Source of the DNA: Panagrolaimus kolymaensis
Lineage: Eukaryota; Nematoda; Chromadorea; Rhabditida; Panagrolaimidae
Assembly: GCA_028622995.1 (NCBI GenBank)
Contig: JAJQJQ010000002.1
Coordinates: forward strand, 9,982,001 to 10,046,000
Length of the DNA: 64,000 bases
Reading direction: 5' to 3'
How positions within the stretch are numbered: the first letter of the stretch is position 1; each line of letters begins with the position of its first letter. The translations under genes and the position numbers were made by a program. The notes below the pieces were generated by a model, which ran no database searches, had not been told where the DNA came from, and saw nothing but the letters and a program-made list of their open reading frames with translations. Below, piece by piece: positions 29,601 to 39,429 of the stretch.

Positions 29601-31852
29601 CAAAAATATCAACAAATATGGTTGTTTTTTTCATACTTTAATCATCAGATCGTTTCATGTTAGCCGATCCTCTGGTAGAAGAAAAAAGGATTATTCTTAA
29701 TCTATGAGGGTTATTATTTATTGAGTCATATATCGGAATAGATTTTTATTACAATCTTGAGCAAAAACTCGCTTCAACAGCCTCCATAAAAAAATAACAT
29801 TCACATATTCAAAATATCTAGTGACTTTTATTGATTATTTTTCCCATCCAACCAAAAACAAAAAGCAAAAAAAGATGCCATCGCAAATTTTTAAATTTTT
29901 CTTTTAAGAAAAAACGATTTCGGACAAAAAAAGAGTAAACAAAATACCTTAAAGCAAAACCTAACATAACGAAATTGATAAAGCTGCTATCTGTAAATTT
30001 TGTCAGCAAAGTTTTCAAAATGAAATCAAAAACAAAATATTTTTAAAGTGTTTGATGGCCGTTACAAACTATTCTTATCCTCACATTAATGAAGAATAAG
30101 GAGGATTCATCCATCGATGGGTATTCAAGCTTTTAACCTACTACAATTTTGATAAAAGCTTCTGCGACTTTCTCGTTTTATGAGTAAAAAAATATTCAAA
30201 AACATTGCGTCAAAATGAAATAACTTTAATTATTTCGAATGTTTTTTAAATTTTTTTCTTAGCTTCCAAAACTTTTAATTAGATTGTAAAAAACGATATA
30301 CTCCTCTTTAAGCATTTTATTTTTATCTGCGACAGAAATCATAAACTAAAAGCATTTTGCAAATGCTTCGGTAAAAAAAATCTTTAGAACCATTTTTGTT
30401 AATTCTTTGATTTTCAATAACTTTATTTTATTTCTTTTTTTAATGGCGGCATTTCTAGATTTGAGTAGGTTTATAATTAATATTGTGATATGAAACAATA
30501 CTTTCAATATTTTCATTATAGAAATTGTAAAATAAAAATGAAAAATTTAATTTTTTTTAGCAAAATTAATGCAGAAAGAGAGTTTTAAGGTTTTCTCTTA
30601 TCAAAATGATAAAATATGCAAATTTTTGTATTTAAAACTCTAACAAGGAAAATATTAAAAAAAGCGTTTATAAAATATTCAAAAAGCAAAAAACTATTAA
30701 TAAATCAAACCACTCAATAAAAAGCGAACTAAAATGAAGCTTAGCAATATAATATTTCTTCTTCTTCTTTTTTTTATTTTACCCAACAAGCAGACTTTGA
30801 TTTAATGATTCATTTTAAAAAAAATTGGCAAAGTGTAAGGTTTTTTCATTGAGTTATTATGTTTTTTTAAACAAAAAGAGATTTTTATTGATTACCTTTT
30901 CCATGGAACGAAAAACAAAATGCACAAAAAAGTAGCCTACAAATACATATTTTTAAATTTCTCCGTAAAAAATAGGTAAGAATAGTTTGTCTTCTCATTC
31001 ATGTCCAAAAGAATTTAATTATTTTGAAGTTGTTTATCATAAAATATTATTAGGTTAAAATGTCATTTATTTTTAAGCTTTGTTTCGATTTTTTTATGGC
31101 GGTGAATTGGTCAAAATTAAGTATTGGATCTGACAAACACATATAATACATTTTTTAACATTTTTATTCTATTTTTTGGGTGATACATAAAGCATAAAAA
31201 AGTGTGAATGAATATAAGAAGCAAAAAGTAATAAATGATAGAAAAAATTTGAAAAAAAGTAAAAGTACTTAAAATATTGATGAACTCGTATGTATGTATA
31301 TATGAGTCTTAATGACTGTAATCGTAGGAAAAAAGGGGACATAAAAAAATAAAAAAATAAAGATTAAAATATTCAAAATAAATAAAGAATTCACATAAAA
31401 AAAATTTGGTTTGCTTAAACCACCAAGAAAGTTTGAAATAATACCAAAAAGCAAAATGAATGAAATAATTTTATTTATTAATTACAACAATAATTAACTT
31501 TATTTATTGATTTTGTCATTTTTTGTGAAGCTTGGTTGCACTTAGTCAAGAAAAAAAACAATAACAAAAGAATGCTGAAAGGAAATATGGCCTCGATACT
31601 TTCAATAAATACTCCTTTCCATGACCTCATCGTTTTTTTTTATTGTACAAAAAAATAATCGATTTTCTCTTTTTTCTAACAAAATTAATATTGTTGGTAA
31701 ACAACAATTTGTTTTGGTTATACCTCATTTTTTTTTTTTGGATCGCAACTTATTATACTTTCATATATTTCTCAATAATCGCTATTCGTCACCCAAGTTA
31801 AAGAATTTTTTTGCTATTGTAAAAGCGCAAAAAATATATTTTCATCCCAAAA
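29515..31852. other. Long AT-rich gap without a recognised gene
   Basis: Over 2.3 kb. The first about 90 bases are the duplicated 3' flank. Beyond that there are homopolymer runs, several AATAAA-like sequences, a CTTCTTCTTCTT run near 30756 and alternating TATGTATGTATATATGAG near 31289-31306. Short open frames (29818, 31269) are low-complexity. No tRNA-like fold or coding signal was seen. Confidence 0.5.
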
Positions 31853-32883
31853 ATGCAAGATTCATCTTCCTTTTCCAATGCTTCCATTTCTTCCTCCTGT
31901 GCTGGTTCTTATATTCCTCCTCAACCAATTAAACAATGTTATTCTCTGCCATATCCAATTACGAAATATATATTCTCTAAAGCTTCAACATTTATTAATT
32001 CAAAATTATTTCGAAGCTGCAAAGAATTAAATCAAAAAATTCCTTCTCATGAAGTTGATGTTCTTGAAATTGGAATAGTTGGCGATAAAAAACAAATTAA
32101 ATTGTTTTGTTCAAAAGAAAAACAAATTCGACTTCAAATTAATAAAAATAATTTTCGTGAAGTCAAAGATCTCAAAATCAAGGATCGTGTGCTATTTTTA
32201 AAATGTTTCAGCGGCTGCACGAGAGCTTTTATGGAAGAAATTAATTATTCGATGATTAAAGAAGTATATTTAATTCATTCAGGCATTTCTATTATTGATT
32301 ATAAAAAATTGATGCTTCCATCAATTGAAACCATGTATGCTTCAGTTACTGACTCAGCGGAAGGTTTCGATATTTTAAATTATACTTTGAGCGAATTGCC
32401 TAATTTGAAAATTGTCAAGTGAGTTTTTTTATTTTCTTTTTCTCTCTCTTTTTTGATTGAAATGCATTATGAAGCTCCATTTCCTTTTTTTGTTTTTGAA
32501 ATCGTAAATTCAATAAGTCTAAGCTTTTACTATTTTACATCTTGGTTTGAGAGGATAAAAATATAAAGAAATGATTTCACATTTGGACAAATCTAATAAG
32601 TATCGTAATTTTTAGACTTCCATGGACCAGGCATTGCACAACTTTTGAAAATCTTGCTAAAATCAAACGGAAACATCGATTGCAAAAAGCGCAAATATAT
32701 GCTCTTCTTCCCGAAGCTGATATTGAAAATTTAACACAATTTGTGACAGTTCAAATGGATTACAATAGTGTATTAAAATTGGATATTCGATTCATCTTAA
32801 ATTCAACTACCAAAAACAAATATTTTGAAATTGCGGATGAAATTAATTTCAATTCAAATACCAAAGTTTTTGTTCGAGATTAA
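31853..32883 (+). CDS. Divergent F-box-like family protein, two exons
   Basis: Exons 31853-32418 and 32616-32883, phase 2, 277 aa. A Ser-rich start (SSSFSNASISSS) leads to CYSLPYPITKYIFSKAS and LFRSCKELNQKIPSHE, which keeps the order of the family's degenerate F-box (LP-x-x-I, then CK), with CKELNQ in place of CKYFFAK. The rest gives LRR-like strands (MIKEVYLIHSGISIIDYK, LSELPNLKIVK). The intron lies after the P-N-L-hydrophobic strand, the position used by the other multi-exon members, supporting homology. It is the most diverged member here. Predicted cytosolic SCF-type adaptor by analogy; function unknown. Confidence 0.6.
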
Positions 32884-33630
32884 TAAATTTAATTTATTGT
32901 TTCGGCTTTTTTGTCCCTTTTTTGTCTTCTTTGTGTGTGTTTTTGTTTTCATGAAAAATAAAATTCGGAAAAGCTACGTAAGCAAATTATATCCCTTTCA
33001 TAATGACCACATATAAAGTTTTGTTTTGAACTTAAAAGCAACCGAGTGACAAATAATTCGATTTTTGTGATTAGAAGTAGTGACTTGACTGAAGATCCTC
33101 TCAACAGCTGCATGCCGAGCTGGCGGGTATAGATAGGCGTGAAGTAATTTTAATGTTCTTGAAAATTTTTATTTATTATGGTGAATATTTCAAAATAAAT
33201 ATGCATTAAATCACCATAAAAATCAAATATTATCAAAATATCAGTATCAAGACCAGTTTTGGCTGTTCATTTCAACCAATAAAACTAAGTACTATACTGT
33301 AAAAAAATGGAAAAAGAAATTTTAAATAAAAAATTCAAAAAAGCCGCTTGAAATAAATAAACTATCAATTTGTAATTCGTCGCTCTTTTTTTTTTGTTGC
33401 GCAAACACCTTTCTTGTGAAACGAAAAAGCTTTTGCCGACTTTTTTTTCTTTACTTTCACTCGGCAACAAAAAAAGACATAAACAAAAAAAAGACATAAA
33501 GAAATAATTTAAAAGCAAAAAAATAAAAGAAAGATGATTCATCAGAAATCGATATTTAGAAAGGCTAAATGAATTTTTATATCTTTTTAAATTTAATGTT
33601 CTAAAAGTGATTATTTTGGTAGTATCAGGT
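32884..33630. other. Intergenic region with direct-repeat copy 1
   Basis: Includes a less AT-rich patch at 33090-33140 (CAGCTGCATGCCGAGCTGGCGG-like) and the first copy of the direct repeat described separately. No gene seen. Confidence 0.4.
33220..33560 (+). repeat. Direct repeat, copy 1
   Basis: Shares AAACTATCAATTTGTAATTCGTCGCTC, CTTTACTTTCACTCGGCAA and AAAATAAAAGAAAGATGA with 33823-34095, in the same order. Copy 1 is longer by an insertion around CTTGTGAAACGAAAAAGC. Confidence 0.75.
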
Positions 33631-33780
33631 TTACGTTAAACGATTTACGATGCCTTCTAAATCAGCTAGTCGATTCTTCATTACTAAAAATCGGTGATGA
33701 GTTTCATGCTTTTTTAATAAATCATTATGAACATTATTAATCTGATCCATTTTAATTGTGATCACATTAGCCTTTTTCAT
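33631..33780 (-). CDS. Possible 49-residue helical protein
   Basis: An ATG-to-stop frame reads MKKANVITIKMDQINNVHND ... HHRFLVMKNRLADLEGIVNR, rich in Leu, Asn, His and Lys with hydrophobic spacing compatible with a short coiled coil. Composition is unlike the Phe/Lys noise frames around it. It sits between two copies of a direct repeat, no splice sites were found, and there is no homologue I recognise. Low confidence that it is translated. Confidence 0.3.
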   Translation of the reverse strand: MKKANVITIKMDQINNVHNDLLKKHETHHRFLVMKNRLADLEGIVNRLT

Positions 33781-33822
33781 TATAAAATTTTATAGATCAT
33801 TTTCATATTTTTTAGTTAAAAG

Positions 33823-34095
33823 TCAAATATTGTCAAAGTATCATTATTAAGAACAGTATGGGCTGCTCATCTTAACCTATGAAGTTAATTATTTTACTGA
33901 AGAAAAAAAAATATATAAAATAAAAAATTCAAAAATGCAATTGAAATAAATAAACTATCAATTTGTAATTCGTCGCTCTTTTTTTTTTGTTGCGTAAATA
34001 CCTTTTTTTCTCTACTTTCACTCGGCAATAAAGATAAGCAAATAATTATAAAGAAAAAAATAAAAGAAAGATGAATCATCAAAAAATCGATAATT
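33823..34095 (+). repeat. Direct repeat, copy 2
   Basis: Second copy of the 33220-33560 unit; the shared core around ATCAATTTGTAATTCGTCGC is identical. Confidence 0.75.
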
Positions 34096-34420
34096 AAAAA
34101 GGCTAAATGAATATTTTTTAGTCTTCATTTGTTGGGTTTATTTTTTGCTTGGTGAATAGCAAGTAATATTAAAATTCACATTTAAATTTTTTTGTTTGGT
34201 TTTATGAAAGAAACAAAAACATATCTCCAACATTTTTTAATTGAAACTTCCACTATTTTTCTTCCTTTTTTAAGTTTTTTTTCTGCTGCTTTTTTCCTTG
34301 CTGTCACATGATAAATATAAAGCAAGGACATCCTATTTTCCGTATAACGCCACTTTGTTTTGTAAATTTTTTTTTGCGATTAGTTTGAAAGAATCCACAT
34401 GAAGTGAAGGTTTTGCGTCA

Positions 34421-34520
34421 TTCCCATCCAAATCCATTTAACCCTCTTGGAATTCAATATTTTCTATTCCACTTGCAATTTTTTTTATTAACAAAAAATC
34501 TAAGACTGTTTTTTTTGTGG
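34421..34520 (+). pseudogene. Relic of an F-box-like N-terminus
   Basis: CATCCAAATCCATTTAACCC followed by CAATATTTTCTATTCCACTT mirrors the family's conserved HPNP-x-x-F ... QYFSIP start (compare 34849 and 45316 on). The frame is broken within the run and the TCKYFF segment is absent. It shows an older member upstream of the intact gene. Confidence 0.55.
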
Positions 34521-34586
34521 TTTGTTTTGGTCAAACTTTGTCAAAAAAAATTTTGTTTGGGAAAACAAAAAAAAAGAAAAATGTGA

Positions 34587-34604
34587 AGGGTTTTTAAAAA
34601 CCCT
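34587..34604. repeat. 18-bp perfect palindrome
   Basis: AGGGTTTTTAAAAACCCT. It could fold as a hairpin; no associated coding feature. Possibly a remnant of a small inverted-repeat element. Confidence 0.5.
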
Positions 34605-34796
34605 AAGAGTTAATGGCTTTGCAGTAAACACTCATCTCGACCTAGTGTCTAGTGGAAAGCAGTATGAAAAATGCCAAAGCTTAAAACTCCATACCAAAAA
34701 ATTTATTATCTTTTGATTTTATCAAACAAAACTAAAAAATCTATAAATATAGAATTATTTTAATTTAAACTTGCTTGAAAAAATATCCATAATTTA

Positions 34797-35693
34797 ATGG
34801 ATGATCCTGGATTAAATAATATTTTTGAGGGTTATGTAGAATTTATTCATCCAAACCACGATACTTATAATTTTCTTCAACGTCAATATTTTTCTATTCC
34901 ATTTGATATAATTAATTATATAACTCAAAATCCTAAATCGGCATATGGTCTTTTAAAACTTCAAAAAAGTTGCAAATATTTTTTTGCTAAAAATAAAATT
35001 GTTGTTATTAATAATTATGTCGATCATGCTAAACACAACGAATTAAATTGTGGAATATCAACGACAAATGCATCAAATATTCATTCGCTTACTTTCAATG
35101 GTATCTTCAAATATTGGCCTAATTATTTCTATTCAATTTTTTACGATGGAAACCAGGTGCTTTATTTAAATCATATGTATCGGTGCACGGTCGAAGAATT
35201 ACACATTTTTAATAAAACTATAAGTTTAAAAGATTTTAATTTTCTTTTGGGCGATAGCAATAAAATTGAAAGTCTTAATATGTCCGATGTAAATATTTAT
35301 GATGATCGTGGGTCTTTAATAACCTGTTATCAAATTCTTTCAAAAGTTTCAAATCTTGAAAATTTTCAATATGAATGTAAAGAAGAAATTTTTACTACAG
35401 AAATTTTTGAAAAAATGAATTCATTGGAATTTAAAACAAAGTTCTACAAATTTTACTTAGCATTTTTTCAACTTTCACCAAATATTGACTTTTCACCTTT
35501 ATGTGAATTTATAAGAAAAAATATGGAAGAAAATTTGCAATTCGGTTTTGATTTTAATAAAATTGATTTCAATTTGCATTATGATGCATTTATAACAACG
35601 ATAAATGAGGAATTATTAACTTTCTTGAAGCATAAAGATGTTTCTGTTGAACTTACATACGATGAGGAGTATATTATTTTTAACCAAAACTAA
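34797..35693 (+). CDS. F-box-like (TCKYFF family) protein, single exon
   Basis: 298 aa, uninterrupted. A conserved family N-terminus (EFIHPNHDTYNFLQRQYF) leads into the degenerate F-box at about 31-65 (IPFDIINYITQNP ... LLKLQKSCKYFFAKNK). A central strand-rich region follows (YRCTVEELHIFNKTISLKDF, FLLGDSNKIESLNMSDVNI, ILSKVSNLENF), then a helical C-terminal part with LSPNIDFSPLCEFIRKNM, conserved across the array. Known nematode F-box proteins (FBX-A/B, FTH) have the same plan of N-terminal F-box plus LRR-like substrate domain and recruit targets to cullin-1 ligases; this assignment is by architecture. First intact member of the single-exon array that runs to 55 kb. Confidence 0.72.
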   Translation: MDDPGLNNIFEGYVEFIHPNHDTYNFLQRQYFSIPFDIINYITQNPKSAYGLLKLQKSCKYFFAKNKIVVINNYVDHAKHNELNCGISTTNASNIHSLTFNGIFKYWPNYFYSIFYDGNQVLYLNHMYRCTVEELHIFNKTISLKDFNFLLGDSNKIESLNMSDVNIYDDRGSLITCYQILSKVSNLENFQYECKEEIFTTEIFEKMNSLEFKTKFYKFYLAFFQLSPNIDFSPLCEFIRKNMEENLQFGFDFNKIDFNLHYDAFITTINEELLTFLKHKDVSVELTYDEEYIIFNQN

Positions 35694-36024
35694 AATTTGT
35701 ATGTTTGTTTGTTGCTAATTCGTATGATTTATTCCTTTTCATACTTTGTTTTATTTGTTTTTTGCATTTTAATAAAGTTCTACCGTCGATTCCGTTTAAT
35801 TATATTTATAAGCTTTTCTCCTCTAAATGGACACATTCAAGTTAACAATCATTTTTAATTAAGCCTTTCAATCTTTTAGTTGTTTTCCGTTGAAAATTAT
35901 TTGGTTAAAAAGCCATTTATTTTCAAGTTTTCTTTCGGCTTCTTTTATTGTCATTTTTACTTCTTTGATGGTTGTTTAGGGATCAAAAGCTGCTTGCATT
36001 AATTCTAATTTATAAGAAAATAAA
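35694..36024. other. Intergenic region
   Basis: 3' flank of the preceding gene with AATAAA near 35770, then upstream DNA of a small frame at 36025. Nothing else seen. Confidence 0.4.
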
Positions 36025-36192
36025 ATGCGATCAAACTTTACTAAACCTGAAATATGTTCAACTTTCACTCATTGGAGAACTGCCCCATTTGAAACAGTAA
36101 TTGGTGACGAGGAATTTGATGCTTATGAACAAAAAAGAAAGGAAATGGCAGAAAAGAATAAAAATTCAACAAAAAAGAAATTACGAAAATAA
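36025..36192 (+). CDS. Possible 55-residue Lys-rich protein
   Basis: The ATG-to-stop frame begins MRSNFTKPEICSTFTHWRTA, continues with an acidic segment (IGDEEFDAYEQK) and ends in a basic tail (KKKLRK). Amino-acid use is balanced (Trp, Cys, Pro, Asp), unlike random AT-rich frames. No signal peptide. It could be a small nuclear or cytosolic protein or an isolated exon. Unrecognised. Confidence 0.4.
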   Translation: MRSNFTKPEICSTFTHWRTAPFETVIGDEEFDAYEQKRKEMAEKNKNSTKKKLRK

Positions 36193-36523
36193 AAAAAGCA
36201 ATGGCGTTGTAAACTTTTTACTTATTGCTTCTTGTTTTTAATAAATTTTAAAACCTTTCGTATTTTGCTTTATCCATTTTTTTTCTTCACAAAAACCTCC
36301 AAAAATAAAAAGCTTTATAAAATTCTAATTAAAAAAATAACAAATCAATAGCCATCGATTTTTTAACTCACCATGCGCAAAAAAAGATACTGTTGTAGCA
36401 TATGTGTATCTGGGTCACCCTAACCGCTTGCCACAAAGATGGTATGAATGGAAAATAAAAAAGACCACTAGACTTTTTTTTTTTGCATTTTCCTTAGCCT
36501 CTTTGTGTGTATTTTAAGAAAGA

Positions 36524-37381
36524 ATGAGCGACCAAATTATTAATACAACTTCAATTTCAAAAATCTTTGATTTTCCTCGACGTCAAAACTTTTCGCTTCC
36601 ATCTTCAATTATTTTTTATGTTTCAAAGAATCGAATCTCAGCTCAAAGCCTTCAAAAGCTTCAAAAAACTTGTAAATATTTTTTTGGTAAAAATCAAGTT
36701 ATTGTTGTCGACGATAAAATGAATTTGTATCGCGACAACAACGATAAAAATTTATTTTTTCAAATTAAAGATACGCAAGGAAACTATGTTCGTTTTTATT
36801 TTAATGAAATCAAATTTTGGATTATTGAAACTCTCGTTTGTCAATACGGAATTCCAAAAAATATCTATCGATGCACTCTGAAAAGCTTAACAATTCAAAA
36901 TCAAAGTTTAAAATCACATGAACTTTATTTATTTTTGAATGGTGGAAAAATCAAGTCGTTGCAGTTAACAGAAATTAATATTCTTGACGACGAAAATGGA
37001 ACTTTAGTTTCATGTGATAAAATTTTGGCCAAAGTACCAAACCTTGAAGGTTTTATTTATAGCAAAAAACATGAAATATTTTCGACAGAAACATTTGAAA
37101 AATAGAGTTTATTGAATTTTAATTCAAAGTTTTATTCTGCCTTGATGTCAATTTCTCATGTTTCACAAACAATAGACTTTTCACCATTTTGTAAATTTTT
37201 AAGAAAAAATGCAGCTAAAAAATCGAAATTTTACTTCGGTTTTATTATGGATAATTCTAACGTTCATTTGCACACATTTAAAATTATGGTCCATGAACAA
37301 CTTCTTCCATGGATGAAAGAAAATAATATTTTTATTTCTGTAAGTACTGCAAATGAAAATGTATATATTAATGATAGATGA
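36524..37381 (+). pseudogene. F-box-like family gene with one in-frame TAG
   Basis: The reading frame aligns end to end with the intact paralogue at 39430-40281. It starts MSDQIINTTSISKIFDFPRR, then the F-box-like segment (LQKLQKTCKYFFGKNQ), strands ending FIYSKKHEIFSTETFEK, then TAG at 37103-37105 where paralogues have ATG AAT (MN). The frame continues unchanged after the stop (LLNFNSKFY ... DFSPFCKFLRKN). No other lesion is visible. It is either a young pseudogene, a truncated 193-residue protein, a read-through gene, or an assembly error. Confidence 0.75.
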
Positions 37382-37429
37382 AACGGCAAAAACTTTTAAA
37401 AAAGCGAATCTTTTTTTCTTTTGGGTTTT

Positions 37430-37481
37430 TTATTTTTCAAGATTTGTAAATTTAATTATTTTTCAAGATTTGTAAATTTAA
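37430..37481 (+). repeat. Two tandem copies of a 26-bp unit
   Basis: TTATTTTTCAAGATTTGTAA plus ATTTAA repeated twice, identical. Replication-slippage product just 3' of the broken family member. Confidence 0.8.
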
Positions 37482-37607
37482 TTATTTTTCCATAAATATA
37501 TTTTTTAAATACTTGGATAGTTAAAAAAATCAAAACATTTTTTTTGCATAACATAGTTTTCTGTCGAATCACAATTTTTTGAATAATTACAATGCGAACC
37601 GGCACAA

Positions 37608-37782
37608 TTTCAATTCTCCAAAACACTCATATTTCCCCTGAAAGAAATAGTTTTGGAAAAAATTAGTAAACGGAATAATAAAAATAAATTCAAAACCCTT
37701 AATCAAAAATACGAAAGTCTTTACCTTGAAGGTGCATGCATCCTTCAGAGATAAGTAAGAGAAAAACTTAAAAACACTTAAC
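37608..37782. promoter_or_regulatory. Conserved intergenic module of the F-box-like array, copy 1
   Basis: Contains in order CCAAAACACTCATA, CCCTTAATCAAAAAT, then TTTACCTTGAAGGTGCAT with the palindrome ACCTTGAAGGT. The same order recurs at 54026-54183 and 55610-55800, and partially near 39060 and 40375. It lies upstream of plus-strand family members. It may be a shared promoter or enhancer, or a duplicated 5' exon/UTR. Confidence 0.55.
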
Positions 37783-37917
37783 AAATTTTTTATGGATTTG
37801 TTTTGACTGACGACGACTACTTTGGCTATAATTATTGAAGTATTGACTCTTACAAATCAAAAATAAATAGCAAAAAGCATTCATTTTTAATTTTTTTGCC
37901 CAAGTAAAAAACTCAAC

Positions 37918-38832
37918 ATGAGTGAATCATTATCGTCGTCGGATTGTGAATCATGTAATTATGAATCAGATGGTTATTTGGATTCATCTGACTTTGATCA
38001 TCCTAATCCTGATACATTTGGTACCTTTCAACATCAAAATTTTCAACTTCCACGAGATCTTATTTCCCATATTACTGAGAACCCTTGTTCAGCTAAAGGA
38101 TTGGAAAAGCTTCAAAAAACATGCAAATATTTTTTTGCTAAAAATAAAATTGTTGTTATTAATGATAGGATTTTGGTTGAAAACAATTCTTTAATTTGTC
38201 GCAGTGATCTTTTACATCTTGAAATGAACACAATTTTCAAATATTGGCTTGCTAAGGCCCTTGATGCATTTGGTGAAAAAGAATATATGAAAAGTATTTT
38301 TCGCTGTAGCCTCAAAAAAATTTATTTGGCCAATCAAAGTTTTACTTTGAATGAATTTACTTTTCTTTTGGGTGATGGAAAAATTCGAAATTTTGGATTA
38401 TCAGCTGTCAGCGTTTATGATGACAACGAAGAATTGGTTTTATTTGATCAAATTTTGGCCAAAATTCCATATGTTACCTTTTTAAGTTACATTGGAAGTA
38501 AAAAAGAAATATTCTCTACTAAAACTTTCGAAAAAACCTGTGCATTAAAATTTAAATCGAAACTTAAAAATGTTAATTTATGGATTTCACAACTTTCAAA
38601 AGATATTGACTTTGCACCTTTATGCAAATTTTTTCAAATGAATGCAGCCACTTCTAAAGAATTCATGCTTAAAATTCAATTAGAAATGAAAAATTCTGCC
38701 GAAGTTTTTGAAAAATTTAAAATCAGTTTGCAAAGTTGGATAAACGAAGAAGAAAACAAGAAAATTTATATAAAAAAAGTGGGTCGGGCGATGCATATTT
38801 CAAACATTAAAAAATATTTTATTGCTCAGTAA
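37918..38832 (+). CDS. F-box-like (TCKYFF family) protein, single exon
   Basis: 304 aa, intact. An acidic/Ser-rich leader (SESLSSSDCESCNYESDGY) precedes the family start (DHPNPDTFGTFQHQNF) and the F-box-like segment at about 41-75 (LPRDLISHITENP ... LEKLQKTCKYFFAKNK). Strands IFRCSLKKIYLANQSFTLNE and FLLGDGKIRNFGLSAVSVYD follow, then ILAKIPYVTFLSY and the C-terminal ISQLSKDIDFAPLCKFFQMN. The leader matches that of the broken gene at 54322 (SYCESCYEQRNYES), so these two form a sub-branch. Probably cytosolic or nuclear ubiquitin-ligase adaptor; target unknown. Confidence 0.72.
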   Translation: MSESLSSSDCESCNYESDGYLDSSDFDHPNPDTFGTFQHQNFQLPRDLISHITENPCSAKGLEKLQKTCKYFFAKNKIVVINDRILVENNSLICRSDLLHLEMNTIFKYWLAKALDAFGEKEYMKSIFRCSLKKIYLANQSFTLNEFTFLLGDGKIRNFGLSAVSVYDDNEELVLFDQILAKIPYVTFLSYIGSKKEIFSTKTFEKTCALKFKSKLKNVNLWISQLSKDIDFAPLCKFFQMNAATSKEFMLKIQLEMKNSAEVFEKFKISLQSWINEEENKKIYIKKVGRAMHISNIKKYFIAQ

Positions 38833-38888
38833 ATATTACTTAAAACTTTTTAGCCTTTATTTTTCATTCTTTTTTTTTTTGAGGAAAA

Positions 38889-38984
38889 ATGTTCCATCTT
38901 TTTTTGATTATCGTATTTTTGGATATATTTTTAATTGTAGGTATTTTGATTTTTCTGGTATATGGTTGTAATAAAATTAAATAA
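38889..38984 (+). CDS. Possible 31-residue transmembrane micropeptide
   Basis: A short frame reads MFHLFLIIVFLDIFLIVGIL then IFLVYGCNKIK. It would be one continuous hydrophobic helix with a short basic tail, like known membrane micropeptides. It begins 57 bases after the stop of the preceding gene, with a TTTTTTTTTTGAGG stretch upstream, so it could be a second cistron or noise from T-rich DNA. Unverified. Confidence 0.3.
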   Translation: MFHLFLIIVFLDIFLIVGILIFLVYGCNKIK

Positions 38985-39429
38985 ATAAGCTATTATTTCT
39001 TTTTTATATTTTTGTTGTTCAAAGACACACATTATATCCTTAAATTTTTTCTTTACAAAACCACACTCATATTTTTTCCAGAAGAAAATACTTTGGAAAA
39101 AAGTCCAAAAACACTTGAAACAAAAATAAAGTTACATATTTTTATTTTATTGGATGTGTGAGTATTGCCCTTAATGAATTGAGAAAATAAAATTGCACGC
39201 TCACTCAGACGGTCTTTTTTTCAGTGTACCATAAGATGAATATAAAATTTGTAGAACCAAAACAAAAAATATATTAGGAGTAAAGTATTCCTTGAAGCAT
39301 ATTTGGGTCACTCTCTTTTTACCTTTAAGGCTGAAGTGAATCACAAACAAAAATATGCACCTAAAATTTTTAATATATTTCTTTCATTCATAATTAGTTC
39401 CTTTTATTTTTTCTTATCTTTACCAAAAA
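38985..39429. other. Intergenic region
   Basis: Contains part of the shared module (ACCACACTCATATTTT near 39060) and GTATTCCTTGAAGCATATTTGGGTCACTC (39286-39314) followed by TTACCTTTAAGG. Similar sequence lies upstream of the gene at 52932. No coding sequence. Confidence 0.45.

Larger units (their letters stand above)
34096..34796. other. Intergenic region with an F-box-like relic
   Basis: Mostly AT-rich promoter-type DNA upstream of the gene at 34797; contains the relic at 34421-34520 and the palindrome at 34587. Confidence 0.4.
37382..37917. other. Intergenic region with a tandem repeat and the shared array module
   Basis: Holds a 26-bp tandem duplication (37430-37481) and copy 1 of the conserved intergenic module (37608-37782). 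Otherwise AT-rich. Confidence 0.5.

Noticed and set aside
33090..33140. GC-richer patch considered as a tRNA or other small RNA
   Set aside because: No cloverleaf, no box A/B pattern and no stable stem that I can pair by eye.
37587..37784. Minus-strand frames repeated between family members (also 53929-54183 and 55518-55715)
   Set aside because: The DNA is conserved but the reading frames are not consistent between copies; treated as a non-coding module.
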